DNA of 64,000 bases from Nemertoderma westbladi (taxonomy: Eukaryota > Xenacoelomorpha > Nemertodermatida > Nemertodermatidae). The stretch is taken from positions 58,974-122,973 of the forward strand of contig JAUCBJ010002723.1 of NCBI GenBank assembly GCA_032718475.1. Reading direction: 5' to 3'. The stretch's first letter is position 1; every line of letters begins with the position of its first letter. A program made the position numbers and the translations under genes. A model generated the notes under the pieces. That model was given only the letters and a program-made list of their open reading frames with translations. It ran no database searches and was not told the DNA's origin. Shown here one piece after another: positions 1 through 10,919 of this stretch.

Positions 1-1
1 T

Positions 2-769
2 CTTCTTGGGGCCCCTCAGGCACCTATCATGTTCCATTATCATCCATTCAGACCCTTCTTTAGGGAAATCCCTGGTGCACAAATTGGATTTGTGTATATG
101 CTCATCAGCATTCGGTTGCCTAATATGAATTACACTGGTGAAACTCAGAACCTGAAGGTTAGACTGCAGAGTCATCAAAATAAAACAGGTTCGGAGTTTA
201 CAAAGAATCCTGTTTTACATCCATGCTCTCTGTATGCTTTCGTATACGGGTTTCCTGGTGACGCCAAGAGTAAGCTCAATACAGATAACCGTCAGAGATT
301 TGAGACTAGATGGCATGACATGGCTGAGACAGGTCCTGCAGGTGGGGATATGACTAAAGGACGAGATCAGGTATACGCTATGGGTATTGAGATTGAGCGT
401 CAATATAATGCCGATGTCTATATTGATGCAGATGGAAATGCAAAGCATTTTGAACTCACCATGGTTCAATGCCAGGAGTTCATTCAAGATGATTTGCAGG
501 CCGAGATCCCAATGTCCCAATATATTACTGTTTCTTCTTCTTCTACTTCTATGTCAATGTGCAATGTACCTAAGCTTATGCAGCTATGTCAAACTTGCAA
601 CCTTCAAAACTTACCCTACCCATCTTGTTCAGACTTAAAATTAAGAGTTCTGCCTTATAAATGCAAGCTTTATCAAGGAGGTTATTATATTTTTTTATTC
701 TTCATCTTTTTTTTGTCTTTTTATTTTAAATTTTTTTTTTACTTTTGTCTTTTGACTTTTGTCTTTTGA
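2..769 (+). CDS. GIY-YIG endonuclease-domain ORF, open at left edge
   Basis: The frame is open from base 2, so the true start lies left of the window; residues below are counted from the ATG at 29. Residues 20-49 carry the GIY-YIG signature in modified form: G20-F-V-Y23, then Y35-T-G37, then R45 and H49 of the first helix. E92 in RQRFETRW is a candidate for the conserved metal-binding glutamate. This is the single-domain nuclease that nicks DNA in mobile elements and repair proteins. In animal transposons it is known from Penelope-like elements and occurs near Pif1-type helicases. Residues beyond about 225 come from a T-rich tract and are probably not real coding sequence. A Pif1/Helitron helicase piece follows about 650 bp downstream on the same strand. 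Mobile-element origin is inferred. Confidence 0.6.
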   Translation, partial: LLGAPQAPIMFHYHPFRPFFREIPGAQIGFVYMLISIRLPNMNYTGETQNLKVRLQSHQNKTGSEFTKNPVLHPCSLYAFVYGFPGDAKSKLNTDNRQRFETRWHDMAETGPAGGDMTKGRDQVYAMGIEIERQYNADVYIDADGNAKHFELTMVQCQEFIQDDLQAEIPMSQYITVSSSSTSMSMCNVPKLMQLCQTCNLQNLPYPSCSDLKLRVLPYKCKLYQGGYYIFLFFIFFLSFYFKFFFYFCLLTFVF

Positions 770-1420
770 CTTTTATCTTTTGACTTTTGTTTATTTACTT
801 TTTTAAAAAAACATAGTTAACATTTTTTTGTAAATATTATCTCGACCCTTTTTATTAACCTCGTTGAAGCTCGGTAAATATAATGCCTCGAGAATATCAG
901 TGACTTTTTTTTATTAAATTTTTTTATTCGATTTCTGAGAATAGTGAGAAAAGTTCTTCTTTTTTTCTTCTATGAATTCAATTATATTTCCTTGAATAGT
1001 GAAAAGAAGGTCGATCGATGGTCGATCGATGGTCGATGTCTCATAAATAACAATACATTAACTGATATCAATTCTCACAGCACAGATATATAATCTGTCA
1101 TCCTGCATAGTGAATACTTTTACAGTAAGAAGTCCTAAAGATCTTCTAATAATTAAATAACATTATCCCTGCTGATAAATGAATATAACATTGACGGTTT
1201 ATCCTGAGTCAATTATTCTTTCTTCCAATCATTTTCAATAAATTTTTTACATTTTTGTTTTAAAATGGTTATTTGCCAGAACCCGAATATGCGTCGCAGT
1301 ATTGTAAATCGTCATTGATAAATAGCCTCTAATATACTATTAAGCAATATTATTTTACTAATAATATTATTAATAAATAATATTAATTTTACTATAATAT
1401 TATTTTTTTACTATTTTCAG
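770..1420. other. AT-rich spacer
   Basis: No coding signal found. It holds T-rich CTTTTGACTTTTGT repeats (about 745-800) and a short tandem of GGTCGATCGAT (about 1010-1035). It ends in a pyrimidine tract with TTTTCAG just before the helicase exon. Confidence 0.5.
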
Positions 1421-2044
1421 CATGGAATGATATTAATGCTGCTTCGCAATATAAGCCCTGCGGATGGCTTATTGAATGGGACTAGGTTGATCCTTGAGCG
1501 TTGGTCACCCGTATTGCTACGCTGCATCATCGCTACAGGTTAGAATTTTAAACGTTTATCAAACATATTTAGGGGCTGTTCATAAATGATGTCACGCTTT
1601 TTGACCACTTTTGGTCAACACCCCCTCTGCCCCTCCCCTTTTGTCACAAATCATTACGAAATCTCTCCCCCCCCCCCCCCCCCTCATGCCACAGTCACAC
1701 CTCATGCCACCATGCCATTACATTATTGTTTAATTATAGGTCCCGATGCAGGTGAGGTTGCTCTTTTACCACGAATCGAACTTACCTCCAATGACCACGA
1801 CTTCCCAATAAAATGGAGGAGAAGGCAATTCCCTGTTCGTCCTGCATACGCCATGACTATCAATAAGAGTCAAGGACAATCCCTTAAAATAGTCGGCGTA
1901 TGGCTGCAGCTGCCGTGTTTTGCTCACGGCCAGCTGTACGTCGCAGCTTCACGGGTTGGCGATCCGACCGGCTTGCTATTTGCAATATCGGAAGTTGATC
2001 AGGGAATCACACGGAATGTTGTATACAAAGAGGCACTCCTCTAA
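1421..2044 (+). CDS. Pif1/Helitron-type helicase, C-terminal part, two exons
   Basis: Exons 1421-1538 and 1740-2044 join in phase across a GT-AG intron (1539-1739). The exon 1 end ACA-G meets GT to read ...IIATG-PDAGEVALLPRI. Exon 1 carries the usual N-x-(S/P)-P-x-x-G-L-x-N-G-T-R-L block. Exon 2 carries the RRQFPVRPAYAMT stretch, the INKSQGQ motif and the HGQLYVAASRV motif VI of SF1 Pif1-like helicases, ending at a stop near the usual end of the domain. These helicases unwind DNA; in Helitrons the domain follows a Rep nuclease. The Rep and helicase N-terminus are not seen here, so this is a fragment, or upstream exons lie left of the window. The intron contains a poly-C run (about 1669-1683) and a GGGGCTGTTCATAAATGA block resembling a transposon end. 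A second, degraded copy lies at 3661-3973. Confidence 0.75.
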
Positions 2045-2837
2045 TTGACATTACCAATGTTAGTAAATGATTGTTAGTAAATGAATTTTGTAAATGATTA
2101 TATTTTAATTATTTAGATACATAATAATTATATTTTTTATGTTTATTTTTTAATAATCACATTTTGCTAAATAAATGAATGTTCAAACTTTGCAAAAAAA
2201 TTACGGATTCGTTTATTATTCGTATCAGCATTGTGTATTTTTTTATGTAAAATGGTGGATTTTTGACAGAATGAACATTCATTCATCTTCAGGGTAAAAT
2301 CGACGCAAATAACAGCTGATTTTTTCCAAAAATAAAACTATAACCTGTACTATTAACTTTTGTTTATTGTTTTGGTTAGAATAATAGAAGAATGTGAGAA
2401 TAGAATATATTTGCGGATACACCCACAGTTTACCTACAACCCATAGGACCTACAACATGTGGTATAGTAGAAACGTGTGCTAAATATAATGATATTCAGG
2501 ACACTAGTGTAGGTTTTTCTTTTTACTGCAAATGCCGTGTTTTCTGCCATACTTTCATTTATTTCATTTGCAGTCATCCCAGGCCCCGACCGGAAGTGGC
2601 TATACTGATTTGATTTTTATTTTACTTGTGTATTATTGACTGGACCCTTATTACCACAATTAAGTAACCTGTATAATCTGTGTTACATAACATACGCTAA
2701 CTTTCGATTATTGTTTTGGTTCACCCAACACGCCTCTGTAACCTGCTCCTTTACTAACCTGCTCCTTTAAATGACAATTGGTCCGGTCAATGGGTCCTGT
2801 CAATTGAACAATGGGTCCGGTCAGTAGCCTTTGCCGC
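2045..2837. other. Non-coding spacer
   Basis: AT-rich. At 2290-2325 it contains, in reverse orientation, the block GACGCAAATAACAGCTG, also found at 4176 and 5903. The words TTGTTTTGGTTAGAA (about 2368) and TTGTTTTGGTTCA (about 2713) recur near 48175. No gene recognised. Confidence 0.4.
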
Positions 2838-3415
2838 CCTACTACTTCGATCGGCATGCTACATTGCAGCTGCATTATATATATTTTACATATATATTAA
2901 GAATGCTGTGCCGGCTTGTCGACAAAATTGCACCGCCACAACTCCCTATCACCCATGACATTTGCTAGATCATCCGCATCTTCAAGGCCAGTGTCCTTTA
3001 AGATGCGTCTCAAGAAAGTCATGGGCTGTCCACCATGCTTATTCACTCCATAAGGCTGCCAAAGTACAATATTATGCACTGGTTGGTCCTCACGGCGAAA
3101 GCAATGTCCTGCAAAGCGGAGGCGGTTCCATTCAAGTGTCAAGCTAGGGGAGACACCACCAATGTTGCATAGAGTCAGATGAGATGTGTTCATTGTACTT
3201 AACACAATGAACCCGGCGTAGCATTCTTGTGAATGTGCCATCCAGAGATTTGGTATCCTCTGCAGTTAGAGCCCAGCATGGACTTCTATAGAGTACTGGA
3301 ACTACTGCTGCCATAAATAATCGATCCTTAAGGTTCCGTTTTATTCTATGGGACATATAAATCCTGGACAGACTATTTAATGCTGCCCATGCATTCCCCT
3401 TACGTATAGTAAGGG
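2838..3415 (-). pseudogene. LINE copy 1: 3' end of a non-LTR retrotransposon RT ORF
   Basis: On the minus strand two overlapping frames (2897-3241 and 3144-3356) match the C-terminal part of the 334-codon LINE ORF at 13982-14986. Shared blocks include the CWALTAEDTKSLDGTFTRMLRRVHC stretch in shifted frames, AGHCFRREDQPVHN, and the final VDKPAQHS. The 3' end is marked by GATCGGCATGC followed by a short imperfect (TAG)n tail at 2838-2850. The 5' side is truncated near 3415, at a small palindrome CCCCTTAC-gtata-GTAAGGGG. Frameshifts make it non-functional. Confidence 0.8.
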
Positions 3416-3660
3416 GCCCAGTAAGTTTGCCGCCCAGATTACAACCGATAGTGCAGTATAGGAATACAGATTAAAGACCATACATATTAGCTGGGCCAAG
3501 TCACCAGAGCATATAGGCAATATGTTAATTTTCTTATTGATTATGTCGAATTCAATGAAAATAATATTACGTTTTAAACACGTTTTTCTTTCATTATACA
3601 ATGATTATAAATTTTGTATATTTTTTATTGCCTCTCTATTATCCATTTAACTTACTTACC

Positions 3661-3973
3661 TATATACTGTAATTAATGGTAACGTCAAACGACCTTGACT
3701 TCCCGATAAAATGGAAGCGAAGGCAATTCTAATTCCCTGTTCGTCCAGCATATAGTACAGCATACTATTTTAAAGGATTGCCATTGACCCTTATTGATAT
3801 ATCAATAAGCAATCCCTTCGGCGTATGGCTGCAGGTGCCGTGTTTTTTTTGCTCACGGCCAGCTGTACGTCGCAGCTCCACGGGTTGGCAATCCGACTGG
3901 CTTCCTATTTGCCATTCCTGAAAATTATGCCGGCCTGACACGCAATGTAGTCTACAGAGAAGCCTTCGTCTAA
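3661..3973 (+). pseudogene. Degraded second copy of the Pif1/Helitron helicase end
   Basis: Nucleotide similarity to 1775-2044 is obvious: the GACTTCCCGATAAAATGGAAG block, GGCGTATGGCTGCAGGTGCCGTG, CTCACGGCCAGCTGTACGTCGCAGC and a matching terminal TAA. Insertions, including an extra block near 3745-3800, and a T-run break the frame. The NKSQGQ motif is lost. It is a dead paralogue of the upstream helicase. Confidence 0.75.
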
Positions 3974-4175
3974 TTGTGTTAAGTAATCATTGTAAATTAT
4001 GTAATATTGATTCACATTAATTCTCATTTTGTTCAATTAAATATCCTATAAATATTATTCCCCTTCTTTTTTTTTCCATAAACAAATGTTGTTGCTGTGT
4101 ATTGAAATTCTCTGATACCTTGCATACCACGTTGTGGTATCATATGGTAGATATAAATGAATGAATAAAAAATAT

Positions 4176-4260
4176 AATCAGCTGTTATTTGCGTCCAATT
4201 TCCCTTGGAGATGGATTAATTTTTATTGCGTCCTGCCCCCCCCCCCCTCCCCCCCCCCCC
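4176..4260 (+). repeat. Interspersed repeat CAGCTGTTATTTGCGTCC, copy A
   Basis: The segment TTTGCGTCCAATTTCCC, a short gap, TTAATTTTTATTGCGTC and then a poly-C tract recurs at 5903-5985, and its first part recurs inverted at 2290-2325. It looks like a small transposon end or MITE piece; the family was not identified. Confidence 0.5.
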
Positions 4261-4876
4261 TATCTGCTAAAATTATACATTAATTATAATGTATCACCGA
4301 GACCGGATCTTCCACTACCCATCATTGTTGATTATTTTGCAATCAAATAATAGCAATAGCCTAATACAATGTAATGTAGTATTAAAAGTAGGCTTAGTTT
4401 GATTTAAGTGTAGTTAGTCTAGGCATATTATGGCTTGAGATTGCTGTGTTGTTGATATAGCAACATTTAATCCAATGTTTACACAGCTCTGAATGCTTGT
4501 GACCTGCCTAAGTCCCTGTCCAGGGCCAGGGCAGCAGAGAGCTATGAAGTTATATGAAAGTCAATGAAACCCATTACAGACCTGTATAGGGCAGCTTAAT
4601 AACAAGCATGGAGATTGGTCACGTGCTGTTTAGTATTTACCTGCAGTCTAGGAAAGATGCCAAGGCTTAGAACTGGTTTTAATTGGAACATAACTATGAA
4701 CCAGTCATAACTGGTTTATAGGCCTATTGAATATTATTAGTAGTTAGTACCGCATAGTCCAATTTTGCAGCAGACCTTTCTTAATGTTCCAAGTTTAGTA
4801 TTGTTTTATTATTAGTCCTGTAGTCCATAATCGTCTTTAATTCACAATTACAAACGTATTATTTGTCGATTAAATT

Positions 4877-5649
4877 ATGGTTGTCTTGGAAGAAATCGCG
4901 ACATTGCCTGACGGATCTACCATTACAGGTACTGGACTCATTCAATTCTGCTTGTTATTAAAATGCTGAAATGTAAATATAGGCCGTATAAAATGAAAAA
5001 TAATCGTGAATTACGGTACTGCAATAAATTAATTTACAAAACTAACCGCGCTTTACATTTTCCTGGGAATAAGACAGATAAAACTATCCTTTGATAGCCT
5101 ATTTATACCATTTCAATTTATTGAAGTTGCACATTTAGAAATACAGTGAATAAAATGTACAGTAACGGCGTTTTTAAATAAAATAGGCCTGCATATGATT
5201 CACACTACTGACTGCTTCCACTCTACTTCTCATCATACAAATATATTTATTCAGTATATAATTTATTGTTTTAATTTGCCTATTATTCCAAAAATTTTTT
5301 GGAATCTGATACATTTAAATTACCGGTCATATGATTTTTTGTTGTTGCAGATTGCAGTGTTCGAATAATATCCATTACCGACACGGAAGGCGGAGGGGGA
5401 ACCAGCGGAAAGAAAGTGTACAAATTGCGACGTGTGAAGGTATCGGATAAGTCCGGATACGTTACCGTGTCGATGTTCAACACACGAATCGATAAGTTTA
5501 ACTTCAATGAGGGTGATTCTGTGGTTCTTGCCAACATGAAAGTTGGAAGTTTCCACGAAGTCAAACAGTTGGAGGCTATGGATGATTCAACATATAAACA
5601 TAAGTTCTTATCAAATATGTGCAGTGCTAAAATACTACTATATAGATAA
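4877..5649 (+). CDS. OB-fold ssDNA-binding (RPA-like) protein, two exons
   Basis: A first exon at 4877-4928 (MVVLEEIATLPDGSTIT plus one base) ends at a GT donor. It joins in phase to exon 2 at 5351 after a polypyrimidine tract and TTGTTGTTGCAG. The joined reading has an RIISITDTEGGG strand, a KLRRVKVSDKSGYVTVSMF pair and the GDSVVLANMKV strand, a typical beta-barrel OB pattern as in replication protein A DNA-binding domains. Continuity of phase across the intron is the main reason to accept it. The end at 5649 is uncertain, because the last 25 residues look less conserved and another exon may exist (possible acceptor near 5729). RPA-like genes are carried by some Helitrons, and helicase fragments lie just upstream, so it may belong to that element. 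Confidence 0.55.
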
Positions 5650-5902
5650 TACTAACTAAACAATACTACTACTTCTAAATAACTACTAAAATATCTCTAA
5701 TGTAAATAAATGGTCATGGTGTTATTACAGTGTCGAGTGTGGAGACAGGGGCAGGAAACTGGATGCAAATCCCATCTTGGCGAATTAATATCCCGCCTCA
5801 ATGTTAAAATCTCAATTTATGGAAAGGAACAGGTTACAATGGCACGTTATTTTAACCAAAACAATAAACTAAACACACAGGTTACAGTTTTATTTTTTAG
5901 AG

Positions 5903-5985
5903 TAATCAACTGTTTGCGTCCAATTTCCCCTGGAGAGGGGTTAATTTTTATTGCGTCGAAAGTCCCCCCCCCCCCCCTCTCTCCC
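5903..5985 (+). repeat. Interspersed repeat CAGCTGTTATTTGCGTCC, copy B
   Basis: Second direct copy of the block at 4176-4260, again ending in a poly-C tract (from about 5967). Confidence 0.5.
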
Positions 5986-6386
5986 TCTCATCTGCCAGTA
6001 TGTCAACTCCTCTGTGTGTCAATACAAAATGCAAATCTCCGATGAAGGATGGACTCCATTGTGAATGGTACACATAAATTTTAGTTTATTTGATTCCTTT
6101 TTATTTGTTTATTAATTATCACTGAAGACGTGTGCTAATATACGAAATGGTCATATAATATAGAAATTTGTTTTATTTAGTTTTTCGATCATTTTTTAAA
6201 TTTGTACGCGAAGTTGTCGCGCCTCACGTTGCTAAAAGAGCTGGATTTAGGCTCCACTCTCAATTTTGGAATGATAACCGTTCGCTGGCAATTCGACTTA
6301 CTTCGCATCACCACAACCAAAAATCTGTTATTTATTTTATAGAATCCCCAATAGAAATACAGGGAAACCTTAAGGTGGAAATATAG

Positions 6387-6644
6387 AAGAGAGATACGGC
6401 TACATTAAAGAGGCAGGAGAGCTCATCGTCGTTCCCGTGGTACAGCATGCCACCGTCAGCTGCTGCTGCTACGGAGAGCAACAACGATACCCCAATAAAA
6501 AAGAGGATAAAGAAAGAGTTCTTAGGTTGGGCCGACGACGTGGCAAGGTTGGGCAGGGCAGAGCGGAGGAAATTTATGCTGGCAGTCGGAAAAATGGTCC
6601 TCGACCTAAAAAACGAGGCCGAGAATTATTATGACTCGGAGTAA
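6387..6644 (+). CDS. Small basic/acidic C-terminal exon, BESS-like, function unknown
   Basis: An open frame runs from just after an in-frame TAG (6384-6386, itself part of a possible ATATAG acceptor) to a TAA at 6642-6644; an ATG lies at 6447. The composition is protein-like: Ser/Ala-rich start, basic IKKRIKKEF, then an amphipathic segment (WADDVARLGRAERRKFMLAV) and an acidic end. The last part resembles the BESS helices found at the C-terminus of MADF-BESS DNA-binding proteins, but the match is weak. It may be the last exon of a spliced gene or of a transposon accessory protein. Confidence 0.3.
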   Translation, partial: KRDTATLKRQESSSSFPWYSMPPSAAAATESNNDTPIKKRIKKEFLGWADDVARLGRAERRKFMLAVGKMVLDLKNEAENYYDSE

Positions 6645-7117
6645 ATCGGAATTTAATATAGGTTATTGTTTTTATTTGTCAAATTGGTTATTACGCATGT
6701 TATGTACGAATGTAATGTAATTATGTAAGGTTGTAACAGTTTGCAGTCCATTATGCGATGTTAGATAGTAGAAAATGATAACCGAATGCGGTTTATCAAA
6801 TGAAGTTATTTTGCCATTGATATACGGTTCTTTTATATACGATTTTATTGAAATTTATACGTATGACCCAAATTGGTATTATACCCATAAGAACCCCAAC
6901 AAATTAGACATGGAAAATTTTCAAAAAATGTCGCGATCCTCAATTTTATATTGATATTAATTAAATAAAATAACTATAGATATATATCATCCAGTTGGTA
7001 TTCCTTAGGTCATTCCAACATTAGAGACCGTGCTTGACGGTATATTTTCATTATCTTCCGTCCATAAATAAAATATTACAAATTCTATAATACCTTTGTA
7101 TTCGATTTTGTAGGCCT
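6645..7117. other. AT-rich spacer
   Basis: No gene, RNA or repeat recognised between the small exon and the start of the 686-bp array. Confidence 0.5.
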
Positions 7118-7125
7118 ATAATATT

Positions 7126-10100
7126 ATTGATGTTAACGACATACTGACTAACAGGGGGTTGGTATGTATATATTAAATTAAATTAAAGGAAGAACAGGAG
7201 TCTACACCCCCAATAAAAAATATAGAATCAGGACATTTAGCCCAAAATATTTCTCGACCCCTAGGGTCATCGAAAGAACAACAAACACACAAACACAAAC
7301 AAATATAAATACATGCTAAACATACAGGTATGTGTCGCAACCCTAACCCTAAGCCTACCCGCCATACACTAAATGATACCGTTAATAAACTGCACAATAG
7401 CTAAGCCTATATTCTATAAGAAAATATATGACAATTTTGTCGCCGTGAAAGGGGTATGACTGAGGCAAAAATAATTAATTTGTGAAAAATATGGTTGCGT
7501 TTCGGTGTCTTGGACCAGTACGCGCTAATCCTCGACACCTCGTCAGCTGGACAGGGAATTAGCCAAGCCTATCTATAATGCACCAATGACCTAAAATAAT
7601 CGCACCATCAACTCTGTTACCACCTAGCCCAAAACAGAAGTCAGTCCCCTCAGACCACAGAACACAGGAACCCTATAGGCCTATGGTAAGTAAATATGTT
7701 ACCAATGGGAAACTGGTGGAATGCTAGGGCACACACACAGTACAAAATTTAAATAAGATTTTATGATTTGCAGTAATGTCGGAATTCTGCTCCACTTTCA
7801 TAAGATGATAATTGATGTTAACGACATACTGACTAACAGGGGGTTGGTATGTATATATTAAATTAAATTAAAGGAAGAACAGGAGTCTTACACCCCCAAT
7901 AAAAAATATCGAATCAGGACATTTAGCCCAAAATATTTCTCGACCCCTAGGGTCATCGAAAGAACAACAAACACACAAACACAAACAAATATAAATACAT
8001 GCTAAACATACAGGTATGTGTCGCAACCCTAACCCTAAGCCTACCCGCCATACACTAAATGATACCAATAATAAACTGCACAATAGCTAAGCCTATATTC
8101 TATAAGAAAATATATGACAATTTTGTCGCCGTGAAAGGGGTATGACTGAGGCAAAAATAATTAATTTGTGAAAAATATGGTTGCGTTTCGGTGTCTTGGA
8201 CCAGTACGCGCTAATCCTCGACACCTCGTCAGCTGGACAGGGAATTAGCCAAGCCTATCTATAATGCACCAATGACCTAAAATAATCGCACCATCAACTC
8301 TGTTACCACCTAGCCCAAAACAGAAGTCAGTCCCCTCAGACCACAGAACACAGGAACCCTATAGGCCTATGGTAAGTAAATATGTTACCAATGGGAAACT
8401 GGTGGAATGCTAGGGCACACACACAGTACAAAATTTAAATAAGATTTTATGATTTGCAGTAATGTCGGAATTCTGCTCCACTTTCATAAGATGATAATTG
8501 ATGTTAACGACATACTGACTAACAGGGGGTTGGTATGTATATATTAAATTAAATTAAAGGAAGAACAGGAGTCTTACACCCCCAATAAAAAATATAGAAT
8601 CAGGACATTTAGCCCAAAATATTTCTCGACCCCTAGGGTCATCGAAAGAACAACAAACACACAAACACAAACAAATATAAATACATGCTAAACATACAGG
8701 TATGTGTCGCAACCCTAACCCTAAGCCTACCCGCCATACACTAAATGATACCGTTAATAAACTGCACAATAGCTAAGCCTATATTCTATAAGAAAATATA
8801 TGACAATTTTGTCGCCGTGAAAGGGGTATGACTGAGGCAAAAATAATTAATTTGTGAAAAATATGGTTGCGTTTCGGTGTCTTGGACCAGTACGCGCTAA
8901 TCCTCGACACCTCGTCAGCTGGACAGGGAATTAGCCAAGCCTATCTATAATGCACCAATGACCTAAAATAATCGCACCATCAACTCTGTTACCACCTAGC
9001 CCAAAACAGAAGTCAGTCCCCTCAGACCACAGAACACAGGAACCCTATAGGCCTATGGTAAGTAAATATGTTACCAATGGGAAACTGGTGGAATGCTAGG
9101 GCACACACACAGTACAAAATTTAAATAAGATTTTATGATTTGCAGTAATGTCGGAATTCTGCTCCACTTTCATAAGATGATAATTGATGTTAACGACATA
9201 CTGACTAACAGGGGGTTGGTATGTATATATTAAATTAAATTAAAGGAAGAACAGGAGTCTTACACCCCCAATAAAAAATATAGAATCAGGACATTTAGCC
9301 CAAAATATTTCTCGACCCCTAGGGTCATCGAAAGAACAACAAACACACAAACACAAACAAATATAAATACATGCTAAACATACAGGTATGTGTCGCAACC
9401 CTAACCCTAAGCCTACCCGCCATACACTAAATGATACCGTTAATAAACTGCACAATAGCTAAGCCTATATTCTATAAGAAAATATATGACAATTTTGTCG
9501 CCATGAAAGGGGTATGACTGAGGCAAAAATAATTAATTTGTGAAAAATATGGTTGCGTTTCGGTGTCTTGGACCAGTACGCGCTAATCCTCGACACCTCG
9601 TCAGCTGGACAGGGAATTAGCCAAGCCTATCTATAATGCACCAATGACCTAAAATAATCGCACCATCAACTCTGTTACCACCTAGCCCAAAACAGAAGTC
9701 AGTCCCCTCAGACCACAGAACACAGGAACCCTATAGGCCTATGGTAAGTAAATATGTTACCAATGGGAAACTGGTGGAATGCTAGGGCACACACACAGTA
9801 CAAAATTTAAATAAGATTTTATGATTTGCAGTAATGTCGGAATTCTGCTCCACTTTCATAAGATGATAATTGATGTTAACGACATACTGACTAACAGGGG
9901 GTTGGTATGTATATATTAAATTAAATTAAAGGAAGAACAGGAGTCTTACACCCCCAATAAAAAATATAGAATCAGGACATTTAGCCCAAAATATTTCTCG
10001 ACCCCTAGGGTCATCGAAAGAACAACAAACACACAAACACAAACAAATATAAATACATGCTAAACATACAGGTATGTGTCGCAACCCTAACCCTAAGCCT

Positions 10101-10498
10101 ACCCGCCATACACTAAATGATACCGTTAATAAACTGCACAATAGCTAAGCCTATATTCTATAAGAAAATATATGACAATTTTGTCGCCGTGAAAGGGGTA
10201 TGACTGAGGCAAAAATAATTAATTTGTGAAAAATATGGTTGCGTTTCGGTGTCTTGGACCAGTACGCGCTAATCCTCGACACCTCGTCAGCTGGACAGGG
10301 AATTAGCCAAGCCTATCTATAATGCACCAATGACCTAAAATAATCGCACCATCAACTCTGTTACCACCTAGCCCAAAACAGAAGTCAGTCCCCTCAGACC
10401 ACAGAACACAGGAACCCTATAGGCCTATGGTAAGTAAATATGTTACCAATGGGAAACTGGTGGAATGCTAGGGCACACACACAGTACCAAATTTAAAT
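7126..10498. repeat. 686-bp tandem array, about 4.9 nearly identical units
   Basis: Unit starts (ATTGATGTTAACGAC) fall at 7126, 7811, 8497, 9183 and 9869, so the period is 685 then exactly 686. The last unit breaks off near 10498. Units differ by only a few bases, for example ACCAATAATAAAC instead of ACCGTTAATAAAC near 8065, and CCATGAAAGG near 9502. Each unit holds AACCCTAACCCTAAG (two telomere-like repeats), one TAGGCCTA and a CA-rich patch. The repeated 71-codon frames are by-products, not genes. Confidence 0.95.
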
Positions 10499-10506
10499 TA
10501 ATTATT

Positions 10507-10793
10507 ATACCCCTTTCACGGCGACAAAATTGTCATATATTTTCTTATAGAATATAGGCTTAGCTATTGTGCAGTTTATTAACGGTATCATTTAGTGTAT
10601 GGCGGGTAGGCTTAGGGTTAGGGTTGCAACACATACCTGTATGTTTAGCATGTATTTATATTTGTTTGTGTTTGTGTGTTTGTTGTTCTTTCGATGACCC
10701 TAGGGGTCGAGAAATATTTTGGGCTAAATGTCCTGATTCTATATTTTTTATTGGGGGTGTAAGACTCCTGTTCTTCCTTTAATTTAATTTAAT
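10507..10793. repeat. Inverted partial unit capping the 686-bp array
   Basis: This segment is the reverse complement of about 290 bp of the unit, from the TATTAAATTAAATTAAAGG end to GTGAAAGGGGTAT (7167-7458 in unit 1), nearly identical. The array therefore starts and ends with the same sequence in opposite orientation, as in a transposon with long terminal inverted repeats. The 11-bp word ATAATATTATT flanks both outer sides (7118-7128 and 10794-10804). Confidence 0.9.
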
Positions 10794-10896
10794 ATAATAT
10801 TATTATAATTTAGTTGTTGTAGTTTGTCAATTATATTTGATTAATTATTATAATGTCATTATGGAAACCAATTTAACAAAAATACATTCACCATAA

Positions 10897-10919
10897 GGGG
10901 GGGGGGGGGGGGGGGGGGG
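10897..10919. repeat. Poly-G run of 23
   Basis: Uninterrupted G homopolymer. Its length may be unreliable in the assembly. Confidence 0.95.

Noticed and set aside
8020-8045. Interstitial telomere (AACCCTAACCCTAAG)
   Set aside because: Only two units in each 686-bp repeat; no longer telomeric tract.
7173-10782. Six 71-74-codon frames with nearly the same Cys-rich peptide
   Set aside because: They are translations of the 686-bp array and its inverted cap; identity is due to the tandem repeat, with no coding evidence.
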